In this document: positions 1 to 8,226 of the stretch, one piece after another
Numbering within the stretch: position 1 is the first letter of the stretch
Layout: each line of letters opens with the position of its first letter
DNA from: Dyella sedimenti
Lineage (GTDB): Bacteria > Pseudomonadota > Gammaproteobacteria > Xanthomonadales > Rhodanobacteraceae
Direction of reading: 5' to 3'
Assembly: GCF_022760995.1 (NCBI RefSeq)
Contig: NZ_JAKWJO010000008.1
Location: forward strand, 1 to 64,000
DNA length: 64,000 nt
The notes under the pieces: generated by a model
What the model was told of the DNA's origin: nothing
Database searches by the model: none
The model's input: only the letters and a program-made list of their open reading frames with translations
Made by a program: the position numbers and the translations under genes

Positions 1-21
1 GGCTGTCGCTTGCCTGCTCGA

Positions 22-744
22 TCATCTGCTTACGGAATCTTCCGGAGTTTTGTTAGCGGCTCTTAGAGCCTGTTCAAAATCTTTTAAGCAAGAGAGGGTG
101 AGGAAGGTCAAGTGGATGGACTGCAGGCTGGTGTTGAGCTTGCGCTCGGCGTTCTTCCACAAGCGCCGGTTCTTCTCCAGCCAAGCGAAGCTGCGCTCCA
201 CCACCCAGCGCTTGGGCATGGCCTTGAAGGTGTGCAGTTCGCTGCGCTTGGCGATCTGCACCGTGACATGCTTGCCCAAGACCTCTTTCACCCCCAAGGC
301 GAAGGGTCGGCCCACATAGCCGCTGTCGGCCAGCACGCTTTGCACCCGACCCAGACCAGCCTTGCAACGCCCGAACGCCTGCAAGGCACCCCGGCGGTCG
401 GTCACCTCTGCCGTGGTCACCGCGATGGCGTGCGGCAACCCTTGCGTGTCCACCGCGATGTGCCGCCTGATCCCGACACCTTCTTGCCCGCGTCATAGCC
501 CTTCTGACCGGCCGTATCACTGTTCTTCACGCTCTGCGCGTCCACGATCAAGAACCTGCTGCAGCCGTTGCACCCCTGTTTCTCGCGGGCCGCGCCAACC
601 TGATTTTTGAGCGCCCGCTCCGGCAGGCTCACCTCCTCTTTGTCCACCTCGCTCCAGATCTGGAAGTACGCGTGCACCGTGCGCCATTTCGGAAAGCTCT
701 CGGGCAACATCCGCCTAGTTTCGGGCAGAGCAGGAAGATTTTGA
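22..744 (-). pseudogene. IS5-family transposase pseudogene (N-terminally deleted, frameshifted)
   Basis: The amino-terminal half reads FPKWRTVHAYFQIW and then FLIVDAQSVKNSD (DDE region) in one frame. The carboxy-terminal half, HAIAVTTAEVTDRRGAL, SVLADSGYVGRPF and RWVVERSFAWLEKNRRL, lies in another frame. The switch falls near 474-480, where the coding strand reads GTGTCGGGATCAGG. One extra G would restore a G-I-R-R-H-I-A-V-D junction of the usual family form, so a one-base deletion is the simplest explanation. The normal N-terminal DNA-binding part is missing. The frame has no stop at the left repeat and reads on into flanking DNA until 22. IS5-family members sometimes use programmed frameshifting, but the missing N-terminus argues that this copy is dead. 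Confidence 0.85.
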
Positions 745-752
745 ACAGGCTC
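66..752 (-). mobile_element. Decayed IS5-family insertion sequence, internally deleted
   Basis: Two 18-bp perfect terminal inverted repeats, GAGCCTGTTCAAAATCTT at 66-83 and its complement at 735-752, bound a 687-bp unit that holds an IS5-type DDE transposase reading on the minus strand. The flanking trinucleotides are TTA on the left and TGA on the right, so no perfect target duplication remains. The inner edge of the right repeat runs straight into the middle of the transposase, so the part that normally encodes its N-terminus is gone. Together with a frameshift this makes the copy non-autonomous. The same terminal sequence recurs at 57339-57501. Confidence 0.85.
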
Positions 753-759
753 TGAGCAG

Positions 760-1659
760 TCACGCCGTCGCGCCGTAGGTCCTGAGCGCCTTGCCCAGGT
801 CCTGGCGCAAGGAGGCGAAGCCATCCCAGGGATCGCCATGCAACTGCGCCAGCCGCCGCCGCGCGGCGAGCCAATGGAAATCCTGGCCGCCACGGCAGCG
901 ACCCAGCTCCTGCCAGCGCAGCGGCATCGCCACCGGCGCGCCGCGACGGGCGCGCAGGGAATAGGACGCCACGCTGGTGGCGCCGCGGCTGTTGCGCAGG
1001 TAATCGATGAAGATGCGGCCCTCGCGCTCCTCCATCGCCGCGCGAGAGGTGAATCCCCTGGGCTCGTCCCGCGCCAGCGCACGCGCGAATCCCTGGGTGA
1101 AGCGCTTGGCGTCGTCCCAGGCGCAGGCGTGGTGCAAGGGCGTCACCACGTGCAGGCCCTTGCCGCCGGTGGTGCGCACGAAACTCTTCAGGCCCACGCC
1201 GGCCAGGCGTCCCCGCACCAGCCGCGCCGCCTCGATCACGTCGCGCCATGCCACGCCGGGGCCGGGATCGAGATCGAACACCAGGTAGTCCGCCTCGTCC
1301 GGCGCATCGGCGCGCGCCGCCCAGGGATGGAATTCGAGCGTGCCGAACTGCACCAGCTCGATCACCGAGCCGGCATCGGCGGGACAAAGGTAATCGGCCC
1401 ATCCGCCGCCTTCCTCGCGCAGGTGGACCGCCTCGGTATGGCGCAGCCCGGGCATGGGATGTTTCTGGAAGAAGCCTTGTCCGCCGATGCCTTCGGGAAA
1501 GCGCAGCACCGACGTGGGACGATGCGCGATGCCGGGCAGGAAACGCCGCATGGCCTCATGGTAATACGCCGCCACGGCCTGCTTGGTGATGCCGTCGTCC
1601 GGAAAGACGACGCGCTCGGGATGGGTGATGACGATGCCCTCGATATCGTTCGGCGCCAT
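760..1659 (-). CDS. Stand-alone LigD-type DNA polymerase/primase domain protein
   Basis: The 299 residues match the archaeo-eukaryotic primase-like polymerase domain of the bacterial end-joining ligase LigD, which fills gaps and adds (ribo)nucleotides at double-strand breaks. Visible signatures are THPERVVFP near the N-terminus, the metal-binding DxD in YLVFDLDPGPG, the nucleotide-binding stretch FVRTTGGKGLHVVTPL, and the C-terminal DPWDGFASLRQDL. No phosphoesterase or ligase domain is fused and none is encoded beside it. Its stop lies only 7 bp from the IS5-type element, yet the C-terminus ends where the domain normally ends, so truncation is not required. Free-standing polymerase-domain proteins exist. 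The alternative is a relic of a larger ligD that lost its upstream part. Confidence 0.85.
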   Translation of the reverse strand: MAPNDIEGIVITHPERVVFPDDGITKQAVAAYYHEAMRRFLPGIAHRPTSVLRFPEGIGGQGFFQKHPMPGLRHTEAVHLREEGGGWADYLCPADAGSVIELVQFGTLEFHPWAARADAPDEADYLVFDLDPGPGVAWRDVIEAARLVRGRLAGVGLKSFVRTTGGKGLHVVTPLHHACAWDDAKRFTQGFARALARDEPRGFTSRAAMEEREGRIFIDYLRNSRGATSVASYSLRARRGAPVAMPLRWQELGRCRGGQDFHWLAARRRLAQLHGDPWDGFASLRQDLGKALRTYGATA

Positions 1660-1726
1660 GGAACGGTCGGCTCCATCAATGGATGCGGCATGGTAGGCGC
1701 TGGGAAGCGCGGTACGCGTGAAATCG

Positions 1727-1963
1727 CTAGCTGGACAGCGAGGCGAGCAGGGCCCGCAGGCGCTCCTGCGTGGCCGGGCGCACGCCGCCGTTGACCTCGC
1801 ACATGCGGCGCTCGATATCGCGTATCTGCAGCTCGCCTGCCGAATGCCTGCGCAACTGGTGGCGCAGCAGCTCGTTTTCCGTGGCGAGCAGGCGGAGCAG
1901 GTGCAGCAGTTCGTCCTGGAACGATGAACATCCTTCGCGTGGTTCGCGGGTCGAATCGCTCAT
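1727..1963 (-). CDS. Small hypothetical protein with leucine-rich helical segment
   Basis: I do not recognise this 78-residue protein, which starts MSDSTREPREGC. Its central part, DELLHLLRLLATENELLRHQLRR, has regular leucine spacing and charged residues, suggesting a short coiled coil or dimerisation helix. The C-terminal part, RPATQERLRALLASLSS, is also helical. A longer start at 2026 is possible (99 residues), but the extra residues look non-conserved. The gene lies in the same direction as the LigD-type polymerase, 67 bp upstream of it, so the two may be co-transcribed. Confidence 0.5.
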   Translation of the reverse strand: MSDSTREPREGCSSFQDELLHLLRLLATENELLRHQLRRHSAGELQIRDIERRMCEVNGGVRPATQERLRALLASLSS

Positions 1964-2308
1964 GGGTGTTTTCCCATCGTGGGATTCCGACACTGCCGGC
2001 GCGGCGGTTAACGACGGGTGACGCATGCGGAAACCGCGCTACGTCCATTCATGTGCGGGCGCGCGCGGGTTAAAGAGAGATCAGTACGATCTGTATCAAC
2101 GGTGAAACAGTTGCATGACACCGGAAATGTCGGCACCGTATCGCGTGACCAATGTCGCTGTATTCCTGCGCACTACACAGTGAGGGACTAGGTAGGTTCC
2201 TCGGTTGGATGAGCGCACTCTTGGTCGGTCCATTCCGGACACTCCTGCAGGTTCTTCGCCTGCTCGGTCAAGCGGTGGCGGGGCTCTCTCTTTTCACAGG
2301 GGTGGTAC
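1964..2308. other. Intergenic region without a recognised gene
   Basis: No convincing reading frame covers this stretch between the divergent small genes at 1727-1963 and 2309-2542. It contains a short dyad, AGATC-AGTAC-GATCT, around 2079-2093, which might be an operator. No sigma-70 promoter stands out. Confidence 0.4.
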
Positions 2309-2542
2309 ATGGTCACCTATTCGCTCAAGTCGTCCGCCGAAGGCCGGTGGAACGTATGCCGCTCCGGCTTTTCCCTGTTCAGCGACCTGCCGTTGACTGA
2401 TGCCATCAAGCTGGCGCGCGAAGTGGCGCGCGACGAATACCTGCGTTCGGGTCGCACCGTGTACGTGGAGATGCCGGGTACCGGATCGACCATCCGCCTT
2501 GCCCAGTTCGCCAAGCCGGCATCGCAGGTGCAGGCGGCCTGA
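2309..2542 (+). CDS. Small conserved-looking hypothetical protein
   Basis: This 77-residue protein begins MVTYSLKSSAEGRWNVCRSG. It has the plan of a short two-domain-half alpha/beta fold: a strand-rich N-terminus (WNVCRSGFSLFSDL), a helix (DAIKLAREVARDEYLRSG) and a final strand (TVYVEMPGTGSTIRLAQF). This resembles the small DUF2188-like proteins, in which an aromatic-rich strand precedes an Ala/Arg helix, but I cannot assign it firmly. A purine-rich ribosome site, CAGGGGTGG, sits just before the ATG and supports the start. A repeat begins 5 bp after the stop. Confidence 0.6.
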   Translation: MVTYSLKSSAEGRWNVCRSGFSLFSDLPLTDAIKLAREVARDEYLRSGRTVYVEMPGTGSTIRLAQFAKPASQVQAA

Positions 2543-2547
2543 GTGCT

Positions 2548-2683
2548 CGTCGTCCCGGCGAAGGCTGGGACCCAGGACCTCAGTATCTGGAAGGGCGATC
2601 TGTTGACCGCTATCGCTTCGGGTGAAGATTGACGCTGCTGGATCCCGGCCCTTGCCCCTTTTGTGGGGTGCGCCGGGATGACG
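2548..2683. repeat. REP-type palindromic repeat pair (GTCATCCCGGCG family)
   Basis: The outer arms CGTCGTCCCGGCG (2548-2560) and CGCCGGGATGACG (2671-2683) are inverted copies with one mismatch and enclose two smaller hairpins. This is the GTCATCCCGGC palindrome seen again at 17435-17464 and 21568-21595. It lies just downstream of a small gene, as is usual for such repeats. Confidence 0.75.
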
Positions 2684-2732
2684 GGTCGGGTCGCGCACTG
2701 GGTGCGCTCCTACAGCAGCCTAGGGGCAAAGC

Positions 2733-2763
2733 GAGGGGCGCGCACCGTTGGCACGCGCCCCTC
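2733..2763 (-). terminator. Strong hairpin downstream of azoR, possible terminator
   Basis: A perfect 10-bp stem, GAGGGGCGCG (2733-2742) with CGCGCCCCTC (2754-2763), carries an 11-nt loop. It lies 24 bp beyond the azoR stop. In the azoR direction only a short TTTG follows, so it may pause or stabilise the transcript rather than terminate by the classical mechanism. Confidence 0.5.
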
Positions 2764-2787
2764 GTCAACCGCACCTTCGTGGCGTGA

Positions 2788-3372
2788 TCAGGCCGCCTTG
2801 CGGGCTACGACGCCGATTGTGGCGTGGGCCGACTTCACCGACTCGGCCTTGTTGTCCTCACTGATCGCCACGCCCTCGGCGCGCACGAACTCGATGTCGG
2901 TCACGCCCAGGAAGCCGAACAGGGCGCGCAGGTAGGTTTCCTGGAAGTCCATCGGCGCGGCGGTGCTGCCCTCGGTGTAGATGCCGCCGCGCGAGGAGGC
3001 GACGATCACGCGCTTGCCGCCGGCCAGGCCCTCGGGGCCGTTGGCGGTGTAGCGGAAGCTCTTGCCGGCCACCGTGATGCGGTCGATCCAGGCCTTCAGC
3101 TGGCTGGGGATCGAGAAGTTGTACATCGGGGCGCCGACCACCACTACGTCGGCGGCCAGGAATTCCTCCAGCATCTGGTTGCCCAGCGCCGTGGCCGGGT
3201 CGGCGGCATCGGCCACCGGGGTCCAGTGCGGCAGCGGCTGGGCCACCAGATCGTGGTAGATCACCTCGGCGGCCGGCTCATGACGCTTGAGTTCCGCCAC
3301 AATGGCCGTGGTCAGGCCGCGCGAGACGGAATGGCTGCCCAGCGCGCTGGCATCGATATGCAGGAGTTTCAT
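2788..3372 (-). CDS. azoR: FMN-dependent NADH-azoreductase
   Basis: The 194-residue protein matches AzoR in length and sequence throughout. These flavodoxin-fold homodimers bind FMN and reduce quinones, azo dyes and nitro compounds with NADH by two-electron transfer in the cytoplasm. Signatures are the N-terminal phosphate-binding segment KLLHIDASALGSHSVSRGLT, the conserved PMYNFSIPSQLKAWIDR that lines the flavin pocket, and SRGGIY. It is transcribed away from a LysR-type regulator 119 bp away, the usual arrangement for regulator and target, and ends before a strong hairpin. Confidence 0.93.
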   Translation of the reverse strand: MKLLHIDASALGSHSVSRGLTTAIVAELKRHEPAAEVIYHDLVAQPLPHWTPVADAADPATALGNQMLEEFLAADVVVVGAPMYNFSIPSQLKAWIDRITVAGKSFRYTANGPEGLAGGKRVIVASSRGGIYTEGSTAAPMDFQETYLRALFGFLGVTDIEFVRAEGVAISEDNKAESVKSAHATIGVVARKAA

Positions 3373-3491
3373 GGTCCAAGTCCTCGGTCAGGGCCGGGAA
3401 GAAGCCCGGCGACAAGGACTAAAGATAATTAACGAACAATTGCTCGATAAGACGGGTAAAATCGAACGTATTGTTCCTTGAGGGAAACGAC
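3373..3491. promoter_or_regulatory. Divergent azoR/lysR regulatory region
   Basis: This AT-richer 119-bp stretch separates the two divergent genes. It contains the dyad GAAC-GTATT-GTTC (3464-3476) and a wider pair, AACAAT (3435-3440) with ATTGTT (3469-3474). Both are plausible LysR-type binding sites of the T-N11-A class. The ribosome site GAGGGAAACGAC precedes the lysR ATG at 3492. That binding occurs here is inference. Confidence 0.55.
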
Positions 3492-4445
3492 ATGACGGTG
3501 TTGGATGGCGCCTTGCAGGATCTGAATGACCTCTATTTCTTCGCCGCCGTCGTGGAACATGGCGGATTCTCCTCGGCGGGTCGGGCGCTGGGCATCCCCA
3601 AGTCGCGCTTGAGCAAGCGCATCGCCCAGTTGGAGGAGCGGCTCGGGGTGCGCCTCCTGCAGCGCACCACCCGCCGCTTCGTGGTCACCGAGGTGGGCGA
3701 GCGCTTCTATGCCCATTGCCGGGCCGTGCTGGAAGAAGCGCGGGCGGCCCAGGAGGCGGTGGAGGAACTGCGCTCGGAACCGCGCGGCATGGTCCGCGTC
3801 AGTTGCCCGGTATCCCTGGTGCAGACCGTGGTGGGGCACATCCTTCCCGATTTCCTGCTCCAGCACCCGAAGATGCAGGTGCGCCTGCAGGCCACCGACC
3901 GGCGCGTGGACGTGATCGGCGAGGGTTTCGACGTGGCCATCCGCGTGCGCAGCAAGCTCGATACCGACGCGACCCTGGTGATGCGCACCTTCGGGCAATC
4001 GCGTGTACTGCTGGTAGCCAGCCCTGAATTGCTCAAGCGCCATGGCCACCCCAAGGAACCTTCGGACCTTTCCCGCCTGCCCGCGTTGAGCATGCAAGAG
4101 CACGAGGGCGCGCAGAGCTGGGAACTGCTGGATGCGCAGGGCGAACGCATCGTGGTGGACATCCAGCCACGACTGATCTGCGGCGACTTCGCGGCGCTGC
4201 TGCAGAGCTGCAAGCGCGGCATCGGGGTGACCCTGCTGCCCGAGTTCATCTGCGGCCCGGCGGTATCGCGCGGTGAGCTGGAGCTGGTGCTGCCAGACTG
4301 GAACGTGCCCCAGGGCACCATGCATTTCGTCTACCCCAGCCGGCGCGGCCTGCTGCCCGGCGTGCGCGCCTTCGTCGATTTCCTGGCCGAGAAGCTGCCC
4401 GACACCGTGCGCGAGAAGCACGCCCAGTGCGGCAAGTACGTCTGA
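3492..4445 (+). CDS. LysR-family transcriptional regulator, likely of azoR
   Basis: The 317-residue protein has the LysR layout: an N-terminal winged helix-turn-helix (LNDLYFFAAVVEHGGFSSAGRALGIPKSRLSKRIAQLEERLGVRLLQR is its core) followed by a two-lobed effector-binding domain. The LSKRIAQLEERLGVRLLQRTTRR segment is typical of the AaeR/DsdC-like subgroup that often controls neighbouring oxidoreductases and efflux genes. I chose the ATG at 3492 because GAGGGAAACGAC lies just before it and the family starts a few residues before the HTH. Divergence from azoR suggests quinone- or electrophile-responsive control of it. Confidence 0.88.
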   Translation: MTVLDGALQDLNDLYFFAAVVEHGGFSSAGRALGIPKSRLSKRIAQLEERLGVRLLQRTTRRFVVTEVGERFYAHCRAVLEEARAAQEAVEELRSEPRGMVRVSCPVSLVQTVVGHILPDFLLQHPKMQVRLQATDRRVDVIGEGFDVAIRVRSKLDTDATLVMRTFGQSRVLLVASPELLKRHGHPKEPSDLSRLPALSMQEHEGAQSWELLDAQGERIVVDIQPRLICGDFAALLQSCKRGIGVTLLPEFICGPAVSRGELELVLPDWNVPQGTMHFVYPSRRGLLPGVRAFVDFLAEKLPDTVREKHAQCGKYV

Positions 4446-4505
4446 CCGGGGCGTGTCATCCCGGCCGTGCTAGCATCGACATTTAGCCATCCAAACCTTC
4501 GGACC

Positions 4506-5651
4506 ATGCAGATCGAGACCAAGCTGCCCAAAGTGGGCACCACCATATTCAGCGTGATGAGCCAGCTGGCGCTGGAACACAAGGCCGTGAACCTGGGGCA
4601 GGGCTTTCCGGATTTCGAGCCCCCGCAGCCGCTGCGCGACGCGATCACCCGCGCCATGGCCGAGGGACGCAACCAGTACGCGCCCGGCATCGGCCTGCCG
4701 ATCCTGCGCGAGCAGATCGCGCTCAAGACCGAGCGCATGTACGGCCACCGGCTGGACCCCGGCACCGAGGTGACGGTGACCTCCGGCGCCACCGAAGCGC
4801 TGTTCGCCGCCATCGCCGCCGTGGTGCGCGCGGGCGAGGAGGTGATCGTGTTCGATCCCGCCTACGACAGCTATGAGCCGGCCATCGAGCTGCAGGGCGC
4901 GCGCGCCGTGCACATCCCGCTGCAGGCGCCCACCTTCGCGGTGGACTGGCAGCGCGTGCGCGATGCGGTCACGCCCAGGACGCGCATGATCCTCATCAAC
5001 AGCCCGCACAATCCCACCGGCGCTGTGCTGTCGGCGGCCGACCTGGACGAGCTGGCCTCCATCGTGCGCGATACCGGGATCGTGGTGCTGTCCGACGAGG
5101 TGTACGAGCACATCGTCTACGACGGCGCGCAGCACCAGAGCGTACTGCGCCACGCCGAACTGGCAGCGCGCAGCTTCGTGGTGTCCTCTTTCGGCAAGAC
5201 CTATCACTGCACCGGCTGGAAGGTCGGCTACGCGGTGGCGCCGCAGGCGCTGTCGGCGGAGTTCCGCAAGGTGCACCAGTACCTCACCTTCTGCACCTTC
5301 CACCCGGCCCAGGTGGCGTTCGCCGAGTTCATGGCGAGCACGCCCGGGCACTACCTGGAACTGCCCGCGTTCTACCAGGCCAAGCGCGACCGCTTCCGCG
5401 GGCTGATCGAGCCCTCGCGCTTCAAGCTGCTGGACGTGCCTGGCGGCTATTTCCAACTGGTCGACTACTCGGCCATCAGCGACAAGGACGACGTGGCGTT
5501 CTGCGAGTGGCTGGTGAAGGAAGGCGGCGTTGCCGCGATCCCGCTCACCCCGTTCTACGACCAGTCGCCGGGCACGCACCTGTTGCGCCTGTGCTTCGCC
5601 AAGAGCGACGCCACGATGGAAGCCGCCGCGGAGCGCCTATGCAAGCTCTGA
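4506..5651 (+). CDS. ybdL: Methionine aminotransferase (YbdL-type, PLP-dependent)
   Basis: A 381-residue class I/II aminotransferase. The PLP lysine is K231 in SSFGKTYHCTGWKVGY. NSPHNPTGAVLSAADL and LSDEVYEHIVYD supply the conserved Asn and Asp/Tyr of the cofactor site, and LGQGFPDFEPP and GRNQYAPGIGLPILR are hallmarks of the kynurenine-aminotransferase-like/YbdL group. These enzymes transaminate methionine and glutamine with 2-oxo acids, including the last step of methionine salvage. The ATG at 4506 fits the family start. Its 3' end overlaps the next gene by 13 bp. That gene encodes an omega-amidase, which removes the alpha-ketoglutaramate or ketosuccinamate product and pulls the reaction forward. 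Confidence 0.88.
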   Translation: MQIETKLPKVGTTIFSVMSQLALEHKAVNLGQGFPDFEPPQPLRDAITRAMAEGRNQYAPGIGLPILREQIALKTERMYGHRLDPGTEVTVTSGATEALFAAIAAVVRAGEEVIVFDPAYDSYEPAIELQGARAVHIPLQAPTFAVDWQRVRDAVTPRTRMILINSPHNPTGAVLSAADLDELASIVRDTGIVVLSDEVYEHIVYDGAQHQSVLRHAELAARSFVVSSFGKTYHCTGWKVGYAVAPQALSAEFRKVHQYLTFCTFHPAQVAFAEFMASTPGHYLELPAFYQAKRDRFRGLIEPSRFKLLDVPGGYFQLVDYSAISDKDDVAFCEWLVKEGGVAAIPLTPFYDQSPGTHLLRLCFAKSDATMEAAAERLCKL

Positions 5652-6439
5652 ACGTGAGCCTGGTGCAGGGCGCCACGCGCTGGCACGATGCGCCGGCCAA
5701 CCGCGACTACTACGGCGCCCTGGTGCGCCGCGTGGCGGGCAGCACCGACCTGGTGGTGCTGCCGGAGACCTTCCTGTCCGGCTTCAGCAATGACACCCGC
5801 GCCAGCGCCGAGACCATGGATGGCGAGGGTGTAGCGTGGATGCGCGCGCTGGCGCAGGAGGTGGACGCCGTGCTGTGCGGCAGCCTGGCCATCCGCGAAG
5901 GCGACACCGTCTACAACCGCCTGATCTGGGCGCGCCCGGATGGCAGCTACGCGCAGTACGACAAGCGCCATCTGTTCCGCATGGCCGGCGAGCACACCCG
6001 CTACGGTGGCGGCAACGAGCGGCTGATCGTGGAGTTGAAGGGCTGGCGCATCCTGCCGCAGGTCTGCTATGACCTGCGCTTTCCGGTATGGCTGCGCAAC
6101 GGCCGCCGCGCGGAAGCCGCGGGCGGCATGGAGTACGACCTGGCGATCTTCGTGGCGAACTGGCCAGCGCCGCGCCGCCAGCCGTGGCGTACCCTGCTGC
6201 GTGCCCGCGCCATCGAGAACCTGAGCTACGTGGTTGGCCTCAACCGCGTCGGCGTGGACGGCAACGACCTGCCGTACGCGGGCGACAGCGCGGTGCTCGA
6301 TCCGGTGGGCGAGCCGCTGGTGGAACTGGGACCGCAGGAACAGGTGGTGACGGTGACGCTGGACCCCGCGCCGCTGCTGGCCCATCGCGAGCGCTTCCCC
6401 GCCTGGATGGATGCGGACCGCTTCACGCTCGACGACTGA
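5639..6439 (+). CDS. yafV: Omega-amidase YafV (nitrilase superfamily)
   Basis: The 266-residue carbon-nitrogen hydrolase has the nitrilase catalytic triad: Glu in VVLPETFLSGFSND, Lys in QYDKRHLF, and C143 in PQVCYDLRFPVWLRN. The length and ANWPAPRRQPWRTLLRARAIEN match the YafV/NIT2 omega-amidase group, which hydrolyses alpha-ketoglutaramate and alpha-ketosuccinamate to the free oxo acid plus ammonia. It starts within the last codons of the aminotransferase gene, so translation is probably coupled and the two products act in sequence in glutamine-transaminase-linked methionine salvage. Confidence 0.9.
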   Translation: MQALNVSLVQGATRWHDAPANRDYYGALVRRVAGSTDLVVLPETFLSGFSNDTRASAETMDGEGVAWMRALAQEVDAVLCGSLAIREGDTVYNRLIWARPDGSYAQYDKRHLFRMAGEHTRYGGGNERLIVELKGWRILPQVCYDLRFPVWLRNGRRAEAAGGMEYDLAIFVANWPAPRRQPWRTLLRARAIENLSYVVGLNRVGVDGNDLPYAGDSAVLDPVGEPLVELGPQEQVVTVTLDPAPLLAHRERFPAWMDADRFTLDD

Positions 6440-6499
6440 CCTGGCCCGGACTACGGATGGACGCCCAGTGGTGTCCGCCGTTGGTGCGCCGCGGTGTTT

Positions 6500-6847
6500 T
6501 CAGAGGATGTCCAATACCGCTTCCGGCGGCCGGCCGATGGCGGCCTTGCCGCCGGCGACCACGATGGGGCGCTCGATCAGGCGTGGATGGCTGGCCATGG
6601 CCGCGACCAGCGTGGTGTCGTCCAGCGAGGGATCGTCCAGCCCGAGTTCGGCGTACTCGGGTTCACCCTTGCGCATCAGCTCGCGCGGCGTCATGCCGAG
6701 CATGTCCAGCAGCCGGGTCAGCTCCTCCGCGCTCGGCGGCGTGTCGAGGTAGTTGACCACCTCGCACGCGACGCCGCGCTGCTCCAGCAGCGCCAGGGTG
6801 GCGCGTGACTTGGAGCAGCGGCTGTTGTGGTAGATGCGTACCGGCAT
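6500..6847 (-). CDS. arsC: ArsC-family (glutaredoxin-like) arsenate reductase
   Basis: The 115-residue protein is a complete thioredoxin-fold ArsC-family member. The catalytic cysteine lies in HNSRCSKSRATLALLEQRG near the N-terminus, and the anion-binding C-terminal segment RPIVVAGGKAAIGRPPE is typical. Classical enzymes reduce arsenate with glutathione and glutaredoxin. Homologues of the ArsC/Spx/YffB class with housekeeping roles look similar, and no ars efflux or regulator gene is nearby, so the arsenate role is uncertain. The ATG overlaps the rluB stop by one base, so it is the last gene of the coupled scpB-rluB-arsC group. Confidence 0.85.
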   Translation of the reverse strand: MPVRIYHNSRCSKSRATLALLEQRGVACEVVNYLDTPPSAEELTRLLDMLGMTPRELMRKGEPEYAELGLDDPSLDDTTLVAAMASHPRLIERPIVVAGGKAAIGRPPEAVLDIL

Positions 6848-8226
6848 CAGCGGTGGCCGTTGCGGTTGCCGCCGCCACCGCCACCACGGCCACCCTGCGG
6901 GCGATTGCCGCCGCGGCCCTGCGGACGACCGCCCTGGCCGCCACCGCGCCCCGGCTTGCCGCGTCCGCCAGCGTTGCCGCCGCCGAAGCCGCCATAGGGA
7001 TTGCCGCCACGGCTTTCGCCGCCGGCGCGGGCGCCGAAGGCCTTGCCGCCGCCGGCACCGCCACGGCGATTGCCGCCGCCGGCAGCGCTGCGGCCGCCAT
7101 CACGGGCTTCGCCGGCGAACCAGGTGCGTACCGAGGGCAGTTCCTGGCCGGGCGCGATGCCGCGCTTGTTCTTGCGGGGCAGCGCATTGGACGGACGCTC
7201 GGGGCGCGCCACGTTGCCATTCACTTCCTTGCCCGGTTTGCGGCGCTTGGCGCCGCGCACGGGTTCCTCGCGGATGCGGTCATAGGCGCGCAGCTCGCGG
7301 GCCTCGTCCTGGTGCGCGCTACTCCACCCGCCGGTGGCGCCGCGCTCGGGGCGGTACTCGGTGACGTTGCGCGGCGCGCGGCGCTGGTGCAGCACCGGGC
7401 TCAGGGTCAGCACTGGCTGCGGCGCGCCCAGGCCGGTGGTCTTGCGCAGCTCCTTGACGGATTCCTCGTTCAGCGCCTCGCAGTCGCCACGGCGCAGGTT
7501 GCGCGGCAGCTCCACGGAACCGTAGCGGATGCGCTTGAGGCGGCTGACCAGGAAGCCCTGCGAATCCCACAGGCGGCGCACCTCGCGGTTGCGTCCCTCG
7601 CGGATCACCACGCGGAACCAGCTATGGCTGCCGCCGCGGCTGATCACCGCGATCTCGTCGAAGCGGGCGGGGCCGTCCTCCAGCTCCACGCCGGCCTTGA
7701 GCTTCTCGATCACCTCGTCGGGCACTTCGCCGTGCACACGGCACAGGTACTCGCGTTCCAGGCCGCTCTTGGGATGCATCAGCGCGTTGGCCAGCTCGCC
7801 GTCGGTGGTGAGCAGCAGCAGGCCGGTGGTGTTGATGTCCAGGCGGCCCACCGCGACCCAGCGCGCGCCCTTCAGGCGCGGCAACTGCTCGAACACGGTG
7901 GGACGGCCTTCAGGGTCCTCGCGGGTGGTCACCACGCCCTCGGGCTTGTGATAGACCAGCACCTCGGTCTCGTCGCGGTTGTCGGTGGCGACGACGAACT
8001 GCTTGCCGTCCAGCACCACGCGGTCGCCGGAGTGCACGCTGGCGCCGATGGTGGCCGGCGCGCCGTTGAGTTCGACCTCGCCGGCCTGGATGCGCTGTTC
8101 GAGCATGCGGCGCGAGCCCAGGCCCGCATTGGCCAGCACCTTGTGCAGGCGTTCTTCCAGGGTGGGGGCGCTTTCGTCGCGCTGGGGGCGTTTCAGGGTC
8201 AACAGGGATTTTTGGGGCGCAGTCAT
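6847..8226 (-). CDS. rluB: 23S rRNA pseudouridine synthase B with Gly/Arg-rich tail
   Basis: An N-terminal S4 RNA-binding domain (LEERLHKVLANAGLGSRR onward) is followed by the RsuA/RluB-type pseudouridine synthase domain with catalytic Asp in GRLDINTTGLLLLTTDG. RluB makes pseudouridine at position 2605 of E. coli 23S rRNA. From about residue 250 the sequence becomes a basic, low-complexity extension, and the last ~75 residues are almost entirely Gly, Arg, Asn and Gln in RGG-like repeats (GGRGGGGGGNRNGHR at the end). Total length is 459 residues against roughly 290 for E. coli RluB. Its start overlaps scpB by four bases. Confidence 0.9.
   Translation of the reverse strand: MTAPQKSLLTLKRPQRDESAPTLEERLHKVLANAGLGSRRMLEQRIQAGEVELNGAPATIGASVHSGDRVVLDGKQFVVATDNRDETEVLVYHKPEGVVTTREDPEGRPTVFEQLPRLKGARWVAVGRLDINTTGLLLLTTDGELANALMHPKSGLEREYLCRVHGEVPDEVIEKLKAGVELEDGPARFDEIAVISRGGSHSWFRVVIREGRNREVRRLWDSQGFLVSRLKRIRYGSVELPRNLRRGDCEALNEESVKELRKTTGLGAPQPVLTLSPVLHQRRAPRNVTEYRPERGATGGWSSAHQDEARELRAYDRIREEPVRGAKRRKPGKEVNGNVARPERPSNALPRKNKRGIAPGQELPSVRTWFAGEARDGGRSAAGGGNRRGGAGGGKAFGARAGGESRGGNPYGGFGGGNAGGRGKPGRGGGQGGRPQGRGGNRPQGGRGGGGGGNRNGHR

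Noticed and set aside
838..1794. Long open frame antisense to the LigD-type polymerase
   Set aside because: High-GC codon bias opens antisense frames. The opposite strand has unambiguous DxD and FVRTTGGKGLH motifs, and the antisense protein has none.
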